Assembly: GCF_047511655.1 (NCBI RefSeq)
Contig: NC_133401.1
Coordinates: forward strand, 11,812,001 to 11,876,000
Source: Castor canadensis
Lineage: Eukaryota; Chordata; Mammalia; Rodentia; Castoridae
DNA: 64,000 nucleotides
Reading direction: 5' to 3'
How positions within the stretch are numbered: the stretch's first letter is position 1; every line of letters starts with the position of its first letter. Shown in pieces: positions 1 to 10,130 of this stretch. The notes under the pieces are model-generated. The model was not told the DNA's origin. It saw only the letters and a list, made by a program, of their open reading frames with translations, and ran no database searches. The position numbers and the translations under genes were made by a program.

Positions 1-157
1 ATAGTAGGCTCTCCCTGGCACCTTCAGGGTCTACCCCTGGTGACATGAGGGTCTGGCTAGGGCTCTCCTCTAGTGGAGAAACCCACAGGGCCTTGGGTGG
101 TGGGCCCAACCCAGGGGGCTCCAGTCCAGCCTGCTTCAGCTGCATCCACAGCTCCAT
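1..157 (-). CDS. ERICH4: ERICH4 (C19orf69), N-terminal part, cut by the window edge
   Basis: The minus strand opens with ATG at 157-155 and stays open for 52 codons to the left edge. The translation begins MELWMQLKQAGLEPPGLGPP and ends ...RESLL at the edge. I recognise the human ERICH4 start (MELWRQLNQAGLVPPGLGPPP) and its later ...SLLW segment, so this is the first coding exon and the rest, including the glutamate-rich tail that names the protein, lies outside the window. The product is a small uncharacterised protein; I assign no activity. Its head-to-head placement with DMAC2 is the human arrangement, which supports the call. The start is the first ATG that gives the conserved N-terminus. 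I see no signal peptide or membrane segment in this part. Confidence 0.85.
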   Translation of the reverse strand, partial: MELWMQLKQAGLEPPGLGPPPKALWVSPLEESPSQTLMSPGVDPEGARESLL

Positions 158-720
158 AGTCTGAGTGGTGCCTGCCAGAGCAGGAAGTAGCAAGGTCCAG
201 GGGAGCTGGGGGGGTGGGGTGACAGCAGTGGGGGCGCTGGCAGAAGCATCCCAAAGTCCATTCTTCAGGGCCCATCAGCTGGCTGTTTCCTTTTTTTTTC
301 CCTTCTGAAGTCTGACCTCAGCTGTCTCACAGGGTCCAAACACAGCCTCTCCCAGAGGTCGAACTCCACCCTCCTGCCTCTTCTCAAACCTGACTCCTCA
401 CAGTGCCAGCCAGCAGTTGTCTTCCTGTCTCTCCTGGCTCCTCCTCCCCCTCCAGCCCCTCCTCCTCAGCCTCTCTGGCTGAACTTGACCTCTGGCTTGG
501 TCCTTGCCTATCCTCTGGCTCAGGCCCTCCCAGGGCTTCCTCACTAGTGTGCCTTAGGGAGCCAGTGTCCAGGTTGCTTGCTGCAGAGGAGCAGCCAGTT
601 CCACTTGATCGTGGACTTGCCTGTGGTCATTAGCACTGACAGGGTGGCCCTGCCATAGAAAAGACTGGGAAGTGCAGGCCTCCTTCTGCCTTGAGCTCTG
701 TTTTGAATCTAAATTGTTAA
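158..720. other. Upstream flank of ERICH4, no further gene seen
   Basis: This is the likely 5' UTR and promoter side of ERICH4. It is moderately GC-rich without a CpG island. I see no TATA box I would trust and no additional coding exon. Confidence 0.4.
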
Positions 721-732
721 AATTTCACAGAT

Positions 733-854
733 AAGCTGGACATGGTGGTGCACACCTGTAATTCCAGCACTTGGAAGGTAGAGGCAGGAGGATTGTGAGG
801 GTCAGGCCAGCCTGGACTACATAGCAAGACCTTGCCTCAAAAAAAAAAAAAAAC
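733..854 (+). repeat. B1-like SINE monomer
   Basis: It carries the 7SL-derived B1 signature: 'ggtggtgcacacctgtaat', then 'aggcaggaggat', then 'ggccagcctgg', ending in a 15-base A tail. Boundaries are approximate. Confidence 0.85.
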
Positions 855-1057
855 AATCCATGGATATGTCAATGGTTCCCATGACCCTGACTCAGGCCTG
901 ATCTCCCTCCAGAGGTCCACACTCCACCTCAGCAGCTCCACCTGCATATCTTAGCCATCTCAAGGTCAATATGGTCAAAACAGAACTCTCAATTAAAACC
1001 TACCCTGCTGGATCTATTTTCTGTTGATGCTGAATGAATCCCCATAATCTTTCCTTT

Positions 1058-1271
1058 TAGTGAGACTGACTGGGGTTTGAACTCAGGGCTTCATGCTTGC
1101 AAAGCAGCTACTCTACCACTTGAATCACACCTCCAGTCCATTTTGCTCTGGTTATTTCAGAGATGGGGGGTCTCACAAATTATTTGTCCGGCTAGCCTCA
1201 AACCATGACTCTCCCAATCTCAGTCTCCTAAGTAACTAGGATTACAGGGATGAGCCAACAGTGCTGGGCTA
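1058..1271 (-). repeat. Fused SINE (B1-like left part, tRNA-like right part)
   Basis: Read on the minus strand it has the B1-like left part (plus-strand 'ggattacagggatgagcc' at its far end) followed by the tRNA-like part (plus-strand 'ggggtttgaactcagggctt'). This fused layout is the commonest SINE in the window. Confidence 0.85.
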
Positions 1272-2795
1272 AATCACCATCACCATAACTTTGTGTTAGA
1301 ACAACTTCAAAGGTTATTCTCTTACAGTCCTGGAGGTCAGAAATCTAAAGTAGGTGCCCCTGGTTTCTTCTGGAGGCTTTAGGGGAGAATCCATTTCCTA
1401 GTGTTTTCCAGCTTCCAGAGGACATCCACCATCCTTGGCTGGTAGCTCCTTCCTTGCACTACTTCAATCTTTGCCTCCATCATTCTATCTTCTACTGACT
1501 TTCACCCTCCACCTGATAGAACTCTTGTGATTACATTGGTTCCACCCCATTATCCATGATAATCTCCCTATATCAAGATTCTTAAACCAAGCATGGTAAC
1601 ACACACCTATAATTCTAGCCCTGGGCAAGAGGATAGCTACATAGTGAGAGCCTATTTCAAACTTTATTATAAAATTTTTATTAGGATATATTCATTATGC
1701 AGGAGGGAGTTCATAGGGACAATTCCAATTAGACTTAGACTTTACATTGCCCCCATCGTCTCTTCCCCTCAGCCCCCTCCCCATTCCACTTAAAGCAATT
1801 TCGAGAGGTTTTCTAGTTCTGTTTTATATAGGTATATGAAGTCCATTAACCATACACCATCTCCTTAATCACCTTCCTTCACACTCCCTCCTCCCACTAG
1901 TACCCCCCTACACGCACTGTGCATATTTTACCGTCCTTATTTTTGTCATTAATATTTAGATTGACGTTCAAAGGGGCATCTTAATGTATGCCCACTGTGG
2001 GTGTGCTTTACTTTAGTCTGTTCAATCCCTTTGAATACTCTCCCTTATCCCTTTACCTCCCTCCCCCATTTTTCAACAGTTTTCAATACACATCCTTATA
2101 TCCTCTATCTTCATGTCTTATGTGAGATTACTGATGCTCTATCGTTCTCTTTTCCTTTCCCTCCTTCCCTGAGTTCCATAGGGTAATTTCACTGTTATAA
2201 ACATGTTCTCCATCTGAGTTTGTATATGATCATGCTTTTGTGTATATGTTTATCTTTGGATCTATTTTCCATGTATGAGAGAAAACATGTGCCTTTTGTA
2301 TTTCTGATCCTGGCTTACTTTACCTAACATGATGTCCTCTAATTGTATCCATTTACCTTCAAACCCCATGTCATTATTCCTTGTGGCTGAGTAAAACTCC
2401 ATTGTGTATATATACCACAATTTCATGATCCATTCATCAGTTGTAGGGCATCCGGGTTATTTCCAAAGCTGAGCTATTGTGAACAGTGCTGCAATGAACA
2501 TTGGTGTACAGGTGTCTCTACTGTATCCTGTCTTACTTTCTTTTGGGTAGCTGCCCAGGAGTGGTATCACTGGATTATATGGCAGTTCTAGCTCTAGTTT
2601 TTTGAGGGATCTCCATACTGCCTGCCATAGTGGCTGTACTAATTTGCATATTTCAATTTTTAAAAAAAATTCCTTATCACATCTGCAAAGTCCTTTTCAC
2701 CATATAAAGTAACATAAATATAATATAAATATAAAGTCACAGGTTCCAGGGATCACAGGCCACAAATATCTTGGAGGTGGGTATTATTCAGCCTA
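1272..2795. repeat. Old interspersed repeat split by an L1 insertion
   Basis: The two flanks, about 1290-1587 and about 2665-2795, read as consecutive pieces of one diverged mammalian repeat. The left has 'tcctggaggtcagaaatct' and 'aatctccctatatcaagat'; the right resumes with 'cacatctgcaaagtcc' and 'cacaggttccagggat'. The order matches a repeat I recognise from other mammals but cannot name safely. The middle is the L1 fragment listed next plus a short B1-like piece (about 1587-1663). Confidence 0.5.
1664..2660 (-). mobile_element. 5'-truncated L1 LINE, ORF2 3' end plus 3' UTR
   Basis: Read on the minus strand, 2300-2650 matches the familiar 3' end of L1 ORF2 (plus-strand 'ccattgtgtatatataccac' and 'tattgtgaacagtgctgcaa'). 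The pyrimidine-rich stretch at 1700-2290 is its 3' UTR. It lacks the 5' part, as most L1 copies do. It is inserted in an older repeat, so it is younger than that host. It is not a functional element. Confidence 0.75.
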
Positions 2796-2799
2796 CTAT

Positions 2800-3700
2800 T
2801 CCCAACTCCCAAACCTCCTGCTTCCTCTGTTTCTCCATTTCTGTAAGTGACACTACAATTCGTTTACTTTTGAAGCTTTTGGCTCAACCTTCAAAAAAGG
2901 TCCAGAATCTGAGCTCTCCTCACTTCACCATTGCCACTGTCTCCTTTCCTGTTCATCTCTTGCCTGGACTACTACAGTAGCCTCTTTGCTGGTTCCCTAC
3001 ATCTACCTTTGCCCTCTAAGATCTGTTTTCCACCTGGCTGGAATGAACTCTGCAAAATGTAAATCAGAGCTGAGCGCTAGTGGCTCACACCTGTAATCCT
3101 AGCTACTTGGGAGGACCATGGGTCCAAGCCAGCCTGGGCAAATAGTTTAGAAGACCCCATCTCCAAAATAACCAGAGCAAAATGGACTGGAGGCATGGCT
3201 CAAACGTAGTGCATCTGCTTTGCAAGAAGCCCTGAATTCAAACCCCGGCCCCACAAAAAAAAAAAAGAAAAGAAAAGAAAAAAGAAAAATGTAAATCAGA
3301 TTTGATGCACCTCACTTCCCTGCTGGGCCTGCACAGTTAGCCCCCTTTCCACCTCATTCATTCAGTCTTCTACCTTTCTCTGCAAGCTGGTTCCAATCTC
3401 GGGGTCTTTGCATCAGATGTTACCTCCGGTTGGAATACTTTCCCCTTAAATGGCTGTTTCGTTTTTGGGGGAACACTTAAATGTCACCTCTTTAGAGAGG
3501 CTGATGGCCATACGCCTCAGCCACTCCCTACTGTATTGCCTGGCTAATCTATTTCTTATCAAACATCTGAACTTATTTTTGCTTATTTGTTTGTTTCTTA
3601 TCCATCCTCTCCCTGCCTGGAATGTCCCAGAGCTCACCAGGTAACCTCAGCACCCACAGCAGTGTCTGCCACCTCCTGGTGAGTGCTCAGTAAGTATCAG
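2800..3700 (+). repeat. L2 LINE 3' region, interrupted by a SINE
   Basis: The text around 2950-3055 ('tgcctggactactacagtag'), 3390-3440 ('ggtctttgcatcag') and 3600-3690 ('gcctggaatgtcccagagct', 'gagtgctcagtaagtatc') follows the order of the L2 3' region. The gap at 3069-3285 is a later SINE. Ancient and diverged. Confidence 0.6.
3069..3300 (+). mobile_element. Fused SINE with target-site duplication
   Basis: The B1-like part starts near 3069 ('ctgagcgctagtggctcaca') and the tRNA-like part ('ggactggaggcatggctcaa') ends in an A-rich tail. The 15-base duplication 'aaaatgtaaatcaga' stands on both sides, at 3054-3068 and 3286-3300, marking retroposition into L2. Confidence 0.9.
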
Positions 3701-3800
3701 TAACTCCATCCACAGGACTTCACATTGACTCTTCAAGAGGCCTGGGCCTGGACTCAAGCTGAAGTCGAACAATCTACAATACCAGTCTTGAGGTCTTGGT

Positions 3801-3881
3801 ACTTTTTTTTTTTTTCTGGTGGGCCTGAGGTTTCGCGCTTACAAAGCAGGCGCTCTACTGCCGAGCCACACCTCCAGTACC
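3801..3881 (-). repeat. tRNA-like SINE monomer
   Basis: A T-run followed by 'ttacaaagcaggcgctctac' and 'gagccacacctccag' is the reverse complement of the tRNA-like monomer that forms the right half of the fused SINEs. Confidence 0.8.
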
Positions 3882-4179
3882 TTTTTTGGGGGGTGGGGGT
3901 GCAGTCTGGAGCTCTCACCTCTCTTACCCCCAAGTCTTACCTCGCCACGTATCCCGCCTTTCCTATGCCTGACCCCGGTTTAAAAAACGATGCAGGAGGT
4001 CTTTTAGCCACATTATTCCGTTTTAAGGAGGTCGAACTGAAAATTGGGGGAACTGAGATTGTGGTCGGAGAAGATATCTTTGCAGGAAAGACTGCCCATT
4101 CCCTCCTCTTTTACAGAAGGTCTTGCCCAGTTCTGTTTTAAAGAAGGTGGAGAATGAGCTCTGAGCGCGGTGACGAGTA

Positions 4180-4320
4180 AAAGGTGTGTGCGCCTTTAAG
4201 AGGAAGGCTGGAAACAGAAGGGCGTAAACCGTCAGAAGTTCGCGACTGAACCGAGTAGGTGGGAGAAGACCGGCCCCTTCCGGTTACGTAAGCCCAGCAA
4301 GATGGCGGCGCCCAGGGCGG
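4180..4320 (+). promoter_or_regulatory. DMAC2 promoter and first exon region
   Basis: A short GC-rich TATA-less promoter. It contains an ETS-type CTTCCGG at 4276-4282, the palindrome TTACGTAA at 4284-4291 (the PAR-bZIP/NFIL3 type site) and AAGATGGCGGC at 4299-4309, a YY1-type site that contains the start codon. The motifs are seen; factor binding is inferred. Confidence 0.6.
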
Positions 4321-7300
4321 TAGGTGACCGGAGGTCCTAGTGTTCCCTCTGCAGCCTCCGCCATCAAGGCCTCCGTCGACGTCCTGGGCAGCAAAGAGCC
4401 CTGAGGTGGCAGGAGCGACTCCTACCAGGCTTCGGCACTGGGAATGTACACCTCTGGCTACCGGAGGCCAAGAAGCATCCGTGGGGTCGCAGATTGCACA
4501 GAATCGTTAGTGCAAGTGTGGGCGGGGACTTGGCAGAGAGAAACCAATGAGATGTGTTTCGAAGCGGAGAGCCTAGCCAATTAGAGAGAAGAATACGCCC
4601 AGGGAGCCAATGGGCAGGCGAGAGTCGGGCCTGTGAGGGTGGAAACGCTTGCAAAGGGTTGGAGGAGGGTGGGACCAAAGGATAAACTTGCGGGCAATTC
4701 TTAGGCGATGGAAAAATTTTGATGGAAAATCAAGACATGATGGAGTGAGGGCAGGAACCAAGAGGTGAATTTGGAAGTCCCAAGGGAAGTAACAGAGGGA
4801 AATTAAAGAGGAAATTTTGCGATAGTCGTTAAGGAAGACTTAGGAAGAACTGGATAAAATGAAGGTATGAATTTAGGGGGAAGAGTGGGAAAGCTAGGGA
4901 GTTTTGCTGAGTGGTAGAACACTCGCCTAGCACGCAAGACTCTGGATTCTATCCCCAGCACCTCCAAAAACTAACCTTTACATTTGAATAATTGAGTCAT
5001 TCAGGAAGATCCCAGGGAGAATTGGGTAAAATTATGGGGCAAATTTGTGGGAAATTAAGATATGTAGAGGTTTTGGGGGGCAAAAAAAGGATTCAGGGGA
5101 AAATCAAGACTGTTTGGCTAAATCAAAGAGAGAATTTAAGATTAAGAGGAAGAACTTGGGGGGACATGGGGAAATCTTTTTGAATCCCAAAGAAATAATT
5201 TGAAAGGGGTTTTGGTTTCGGTTTTTCTTTTTTCTTTTTTTTGGTTTTTGGTTTTTTGTTTGGTGCTAGGGATTGAATCCAGGGCTTTGTACATACTAAG
5301 AAGGTGCTCTTCCCCTGAGCTACACTTCAGTTCAGAATTTGTATGTTCTGAAAGAAAAATTTTCCAAGTCAAGAAGCAGGGAATTGGGCTGGAGGCACCT
5401 GCCTATCAAGTACAAAGCCTGAGCTCAAACCCCAGTGCCGCTAAAAGAAAAAAAAAGCAAGGAGTTGAAGTTAATGGAGCAAGAACTGAGGGATCCAGTT
5501 CCAGACTCAGCACCTCCTTTCCTCTCCTCCCAGCTCCTGCACCTGGTGGCCCCAGCATGGAATGGGAGTACCAGGGGTATCCATGGCCTGAGTGGGGCGA
5601 TGGCTCAAGAGGGCAATCAGAGGAAGAGAAGGACTCTATTCCAATTCCTGACTGAACATTTCTACGACGTGGAGGCCCTGAGGCAGTACTTAGTCCAGAA
5701 ACAAATACTGAAGGTGCACAAGGAAAACGGGTGAGAACCTGCATCCTGCTGAACTGGGTGGAGACCCGTGGTGGCCTCCCAGGTGGAGCCCAGCTCCTGC
5801 CCTTGCTACTCCCTTGCCACTGCTAGCCTTGCCAATTCTCACATCTTTATTTCCAGCCCACACCCTTCTGAAGGGCTCCCACTCATATAGGCACCTCTGC
5901 TACCAGCTCCAGTTAGAGGTCTAGCTGGCATCTCAGACTTCACATGGCTAAAACAAAAACCTTCATTTCTTCTTAAACAATCTGCTCACCCCCAAGCCTT
6001 CTCCATTCAAGGAACAGGTGCCACTGCTCACCCAATTGTTCAAGCCAAATTTTAAGAAGTCCTTGATTTCTTTTGGCTTTTCTACCCTCCACATCTAGTC
6101 CATCAATACTAGAATATTCCAATTGTGACCAGTGTGCACCCCCTCCAGTTTGTAGTCTGGCCTGAGCCCCTTCATTTGTAAGGTTAATCACTGCAGTAAT
6201 TCCCTAACTAGTCACCTTTCACCACATGTTTTCCATTGAAGTCCTCAGAGCAGCCAAAGGACTCATAAGAAATTAAAAGACCTGGGCATGGTGGTGCATG
6301 TCTGTAGTCCCAGAAGTCAGGAGGCTGAGACAGGAAGAACATGAATTCAGGGCCAGGGCCAGGGCCAGTCTGGGCTATATGCTAAGACACTGACTCAAAA
6401 AAAAAAAAAAAAAAAAAAAAGGCTGGAGGTGCTGCTCAAGTGATAAAGTGCCTTCCTAGCAAGCGCCAGGCCCTGAGCTCAAACCCCAGTACTGCTAAAC
6501 AGGAAAAACAAATAGGGAAAAGAGAAAACATTACTACCCTACCTATAATTCGTTTTTGATTGCAACAAGAATAACAGCCAGTCTCCAAGGCCTAAACCGT
6601 ATCCTGTACTGAGCTTTGGGACCCCTACCAGGAATTCCCCCTACCTCCAGGAAGTGTGTTTTGTTTTGGTGGTGCTAGAGTTTGAACTCAGTGCTTTGTG
6701 CTTGCAAAGCAGGCATTCTACTGCTTGAGTAAGCCACGCCTCTAGTCCCAGGAAGCAGAGTTTTTTGGTTTGTTTTTTTCTGATACTGGGGCTTAAACTC
6801 GGCCTACACCTTGAACTACTTCACGCCCTTTTTTGTGAAGGGTTTTTTCGAGATAGTGTCTCCAGAACTATTTGCCCATGTTGGCTTTGAACCTCGATCC
6901 CCCTGATCCCTGCCTCCTGAGTAGCTAGGATTACAGGAGGAGCCCAGCCCTGGAAGCAGTTTTTAACACTCAAACTAAATCAGTCTCCACTATTCACACC
7001 CATGACCCGAGCTGAGCCACTCCCTGTTCTGTGCCTCCTGTCATTTATTTTCATCATGGAATTAGTATTCTGCAACTTGCAGTTGTTTCCTGGCTTGTTA
7101 TCTAACTCCTCCTCCTGGCAGATAGGTCAACAAGGGTAGGGACAGTTACCTGCCTTGGTCACCACTATGCTCCCAGTACCCAGCATTCAATAGACACTCA
7201 CTAAAGATTTGCAGACAGGCCAGTGTGTATGTTTGCCTAGTGCTCTGGACTCTACCTTTTACGGCAGCGAGAGGGCATGGGGAACAGTGTAGTGCTCTTC

Positions 7301-9367
7301 AGTCCTCACCTTTGTTTCTATTTTTTTGGCAGACCCCTCACCGCCATCCAGAAGCAGTATGGCCCATATGTCACAGGTGCCTACTTCGTCCTGAAGCTGG
7401 GAGGTGCAGTCAAGTATGACAAAGGTTTCGGGCTAGGGAGTAGAGGGAGGGATGGTGTGTGTGGGGGGCGAGACAGGCATCTCTGAGTCCAGCCTCTGCT
7501 ATCACACAGGCTTCCTCCTGAGCTCTCCTCTGCCACTTAGTGGCTGTGGCAAGGGGACCTGTTCCTGGGCTTCAGTTTTGTCATCTGTAAAGCCAGATGG
7601 TGATCATAGCCAACTACTGTAAGGACTGGAACTTTGCAATCTAAACATTTGTAACATAGCCTATGTGTTCAATAAAGTTGGTCAGCCAGGCAAGGTGGCA
7701 CAAGCCTGCAGTCCCAGCTCCTGGGGAGGCAGACGTGGAAAGATCACTTGAGCTCAGAGTTCAGGGCCCAACTGGGTAACACTGTGAGACCCCCATCTTA
7801 AAAGGAAGTTTTCCTTTTTTCCCCCTCCCTTACTTCCATTCTTTCTCCTAATCCTTGGTTTATTTCCCGTCTTTCCGGAAGAAAACACAATTCTCAGACT
7901 TCACCTACTCCTCTTGTTTGTTCCAGGTAAAACTTTGACCTGTTTTGAACACTTCCCCCCGCAGCCTTAGAACAGGGTACAGGTTTGAAAATGAGATACA
8001 CAGACTGCTCCTTGTGCTCACGCACCACATCCTCCAAGGTTGTGATGAAGGGAGGGACACTGGGACAGCCTAGCAGCATAACCTGCAGTGGCTTGCATGC
8101 AGATCTTGCTCTGACATTATCAGTAATCTCTGGGCCCTTGGTGTCCAGGTATGTAAGGGTAAAGAAACATTCCATCCCTCATGCAGTAAGACAGAAAGCT
8201 GTACTGCAGGGCCTGTGAGGAAGTGCACCAGACAGCACAGCCACTTCCTTGTATGGGGGGTGGGGGTGGGTGCTGCTGACCTTCCCTCCCACCCTTCCAG
8301 GTTTCAGGACCAGGAGTGGATCCGGCCAAATGGGTGTGCCCATTTCTCTCCAGAGTTTGTCAAGTTCCACGCGGTGCCTGTGGAGGCTGTGGATGTCAGC
8401 AGCTGTGCCATCAACTACCATGGCCTGGACAACCTCTGTGAGTGGGCCAAGGTGGGTGGGCATGGAAAGACTCAGCAGTTCCTCTGCTGATGTGTCACCT
8501 TCTCCCCCTGCAGTGCTCCTCAAGGAACTAAGGTCCCTGTCGCTGCAGCGGTGCCCCCATGTGGATGATTGGTTTCTCAGCCGCCTCTACCTGCTGGCTG
8601 GTTCTCTGCAAGAACTGTCACTGGCCGGGTGTCCCCACATCTCAGAACGGGGCCTTGCCTGCCTCCACCACCTCCAGTGAGACCTCAGCTTGGCCCCACA
8701 CCAGGGTGTCTCTCCCTAAAACTGATGCAGGAGAGAACATGGAGGGGGTGCTGGGGTGGGGGGTGGGCTGTCCTGGTGTCCCCTTCCTCCAAACAACCCT
8801 GGAGTGTGTGATGGGCGAGCAGAAGAGCAGTTGCAGTGTCCCCAGGAGAGTTAAGTGACTCCTAGTTTTTCTTCCTTTTTGTTTCAGTGGACGCTCCTGT
8901 GATATTTACTATTACAGAACAGTCACAGTCAGAGGACCATGTTTGTTATTAACCCAGAGGATTTCATGTGCTTAGATAGCTACAAAACTTATTTTGGAGC
9001 CAGAACTGTGGCTCAGTGGTAGAGCACTTGCCTAGCATGCAGGAGGTCCTAAATTCTATCTGCAATACTGCCCCCACCGAAAAAAAAAAAAATTAAGGAA
9101 GCTAGGGGTTGAAATGAAGGCCAGAGCCCCCACTTGCTCCCACCACCCACACACACATGCTATCCTCATGCCTGCTGCCCTTCTTTCAGGAACCTCCGCA
9201 AGCTGGACATTTCGGACCTCCCAGCCGTTTCCCACCCAAGACTCACTCAGATCCTGGTGGAGGAGATGCTGCCCAACTGTGAGGTCTTAGGGCCTGACTG
9301 GGCCAAGGGTGTGGAGCTGGGGCTGGAGGAGCAGCCTGGGGATCTAGCCAGCCGTGTCCCTACTTAG
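4302..9367 (+). CDS. DMAC2: DMAC2 (ATP5SL), distal membrane-arm assembly component 2, six exons
   Basis: Coding exons are 4302-4319, 5534-5730, 7333-7413, 8301-8437, 8514-8676 and 9190-9367. Joined they give 257 aa, the human length. The protein starts MAAPRALLHLVAP and contains [26 protein letters not shown] and [12 protein letters not shown], leucine-rich repeat units over about residues 138-215. Known role of the family: a mitochondrial protein needed to assemble the distal part of the complex I membrane arm; the old name comes from its resemblance to ATP synthase factor B. All introns start GT and end AG. Exon 1 contributes only six codons. The exon 3 donor at 7414 (gtatga) was chosen because it restores AVKFQDQEW across the junction, matching human AVKFRDKEW. 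Intron 1 carries a CCAAT array; introns also hold L2, MIR and SINE copies. The C-terminal tail ...ASRVPT* aligns with human ...ASPVPA*. Ortholog identity is very likely. Confidence 0.95.
4544..4611 (+). promoter_or_regulatory. Three CCAAT boxes at ~30 bp spacing in DMAC2 intron 1
   Basis: CCAAT occurs at 4544-4548, 4577-4581 and 4607-4611, all on the same strand, 33 and 30 bases apart. A GC box (gggcgggg) lies just before at about 4520. This looks like an NF-Y array placed downstream of the annotated start codon. Confidence 0.5.
4895..4975 (+). repeat. ID-like SINE
   Basis: 'tgctgagtggtagaacactc' then 'gcctagcacgcaag' and 'ctatccccagcacc' is an ID-type tRNA-derived SINE, ending in a short A run. 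Confidence 0.8.
5222..5452. repeat. ID-like SINE (-) followed by tRNA-like monomer (+)
   Basis: 5222-5333 is an ID-like copy on the minus strand ('ggattgaatccagggctttg'). About 5380-5452 is a tRNA-like monomer on the plus strand ('gagctcaaaccccagtgccg'). The second ends about 80 bases before DMAC2 exon 2. Confidence 0.75.
6279..6510 (+). repeat. Fused SINE
   Basis: B1-like left part, a 24-base A run, then the tRNA-like right part ending 'caaaccccagtactgcta'. The left part holds a small local amplification of 'agggcc' at about 6347-6366. Confidence 0.85.
6660..6955 (-). repeat. tRNA-like monomer and fused SINE, minus strand
   Basis: 6660-6750 is a tRNA-like monomer and 6765-6955 a fused SINE ('gggcttaaactcggcc', 'gagtagctaggattacagga'). 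They are separated by only a few bases ('aggaagcagagtttt', close to 'aggaagtgtgtttt' at about 6650), which looks like a target duplication. Confidence 0.75.
6990..7215 (+). repeat. L2 LINE 3' end fragment
   Basis: The order 'gtcaacaagggtagggacag', 'ttacctgccttggtcaccac', 'tgctcccagtacccagcatt' matches the L2 3' end. Confidence 0.55.
7520..7803. repeat. MIR (-) followed by B1/Alu-like SINE (+)
   Basis: 7520-7683 has the reverse MIR core ('gtggctgtggcaaggggacc', 'tcagttttgtcatctgtaaa'). 7684-7803 is a 7SL-type monomer ('agccaggcaaggtggcacaa'). Confidence 0.65.
8998..9094 (+). repeat. ID-like SINE
   Basis: 'tggctcagtggtagagcact' followed by 'tagcatgcaggaggtcct' and an A tail. It lies within DMAC2 intron 5. 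Confidence 0.8.
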
Positions 9368-10130
9368 TCTTCAGCCTGTGTCCCACTCCAGCGGGATTTT
9401 GGAGAGTTGTGTGTCGAGTCTGTTGGCTTCCACACTCTGGCTACAAGTGGAGTTCACCCAACATTGGGGGGTGAGGGGCAAATCAAAGGGAAGGAAAGAT
9501 GAGATCAGGGTATTGATTCCTGACTGCCTCCTGGCAGTCACAGCTCCAATCCTGCCAGGCAGCCCTTTCCACACACTGCTGCATGCAGTTCTGGGGTTCT
9601 CTGCACGTGACCTTCACTTGGCAAAAGGCTCCTGCAAACCGTCTACATTTGAGTGTGCATCCATCTCTTGCAGGGGCCCTGACTAACGCTAAGAGTGCTG
9701 CTGGCCCTTTACAGCAATGGTTCTGCCCTGTACAGGACTGGTCAGCTTATTGTAGGTGTCCAGCATCCTTGGCCCACACTGACTAAGGGCCAGTAGCCCG
9801 AGGTCCTGTGGCATGGCTGCTCTGTGAAAATGGAGCTGGGCCTTTGGAGTATTTCTCTGCTAAATGGCATGTTAGCCTTTGTCAGTAGAGGGCGCAGGGG
9901 AGGCGTTCAGGGGAAAGGCTGGCTCATGCACTGTGCGCTTACTCAGGGTCTAGATGCTGCAGGGCACTGCTCCCCAGCACCCAGCTCCTGGACTGCTGTA
10001 TGGTCTGCAGCCTTGTCTGGCATCCCCACCCCAGATGGATTTCCAGTCAGTTCCAAGGCACTTCACTAATGAATCCCTCATGATTCCATTTCGCTGTTGA
10101 AGTCAATAATTCTTTATATTAAACTTTCCC
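9368..10130 (+). other. DMAC2 3' UTR and downstream flank
   Basis: Non-coding after the TAG at 9365-9367. I see no AATAAA in this stretch. The only polyadenylation-like hexamer is ATTAAA at 10118-10123, and it lies in a diverged repeat that recurs at about 11419, so I do not assign the mRNA end firmly. Confidence 0.4.

Noticed and set aside
7424-7429. Alternative donor 'gtttcg' at the end of DMAC2 exon 3
   Set aside because: Using it would add four codons not present in human; the donor at 7414 restores the conserved AVKF..EW junction.
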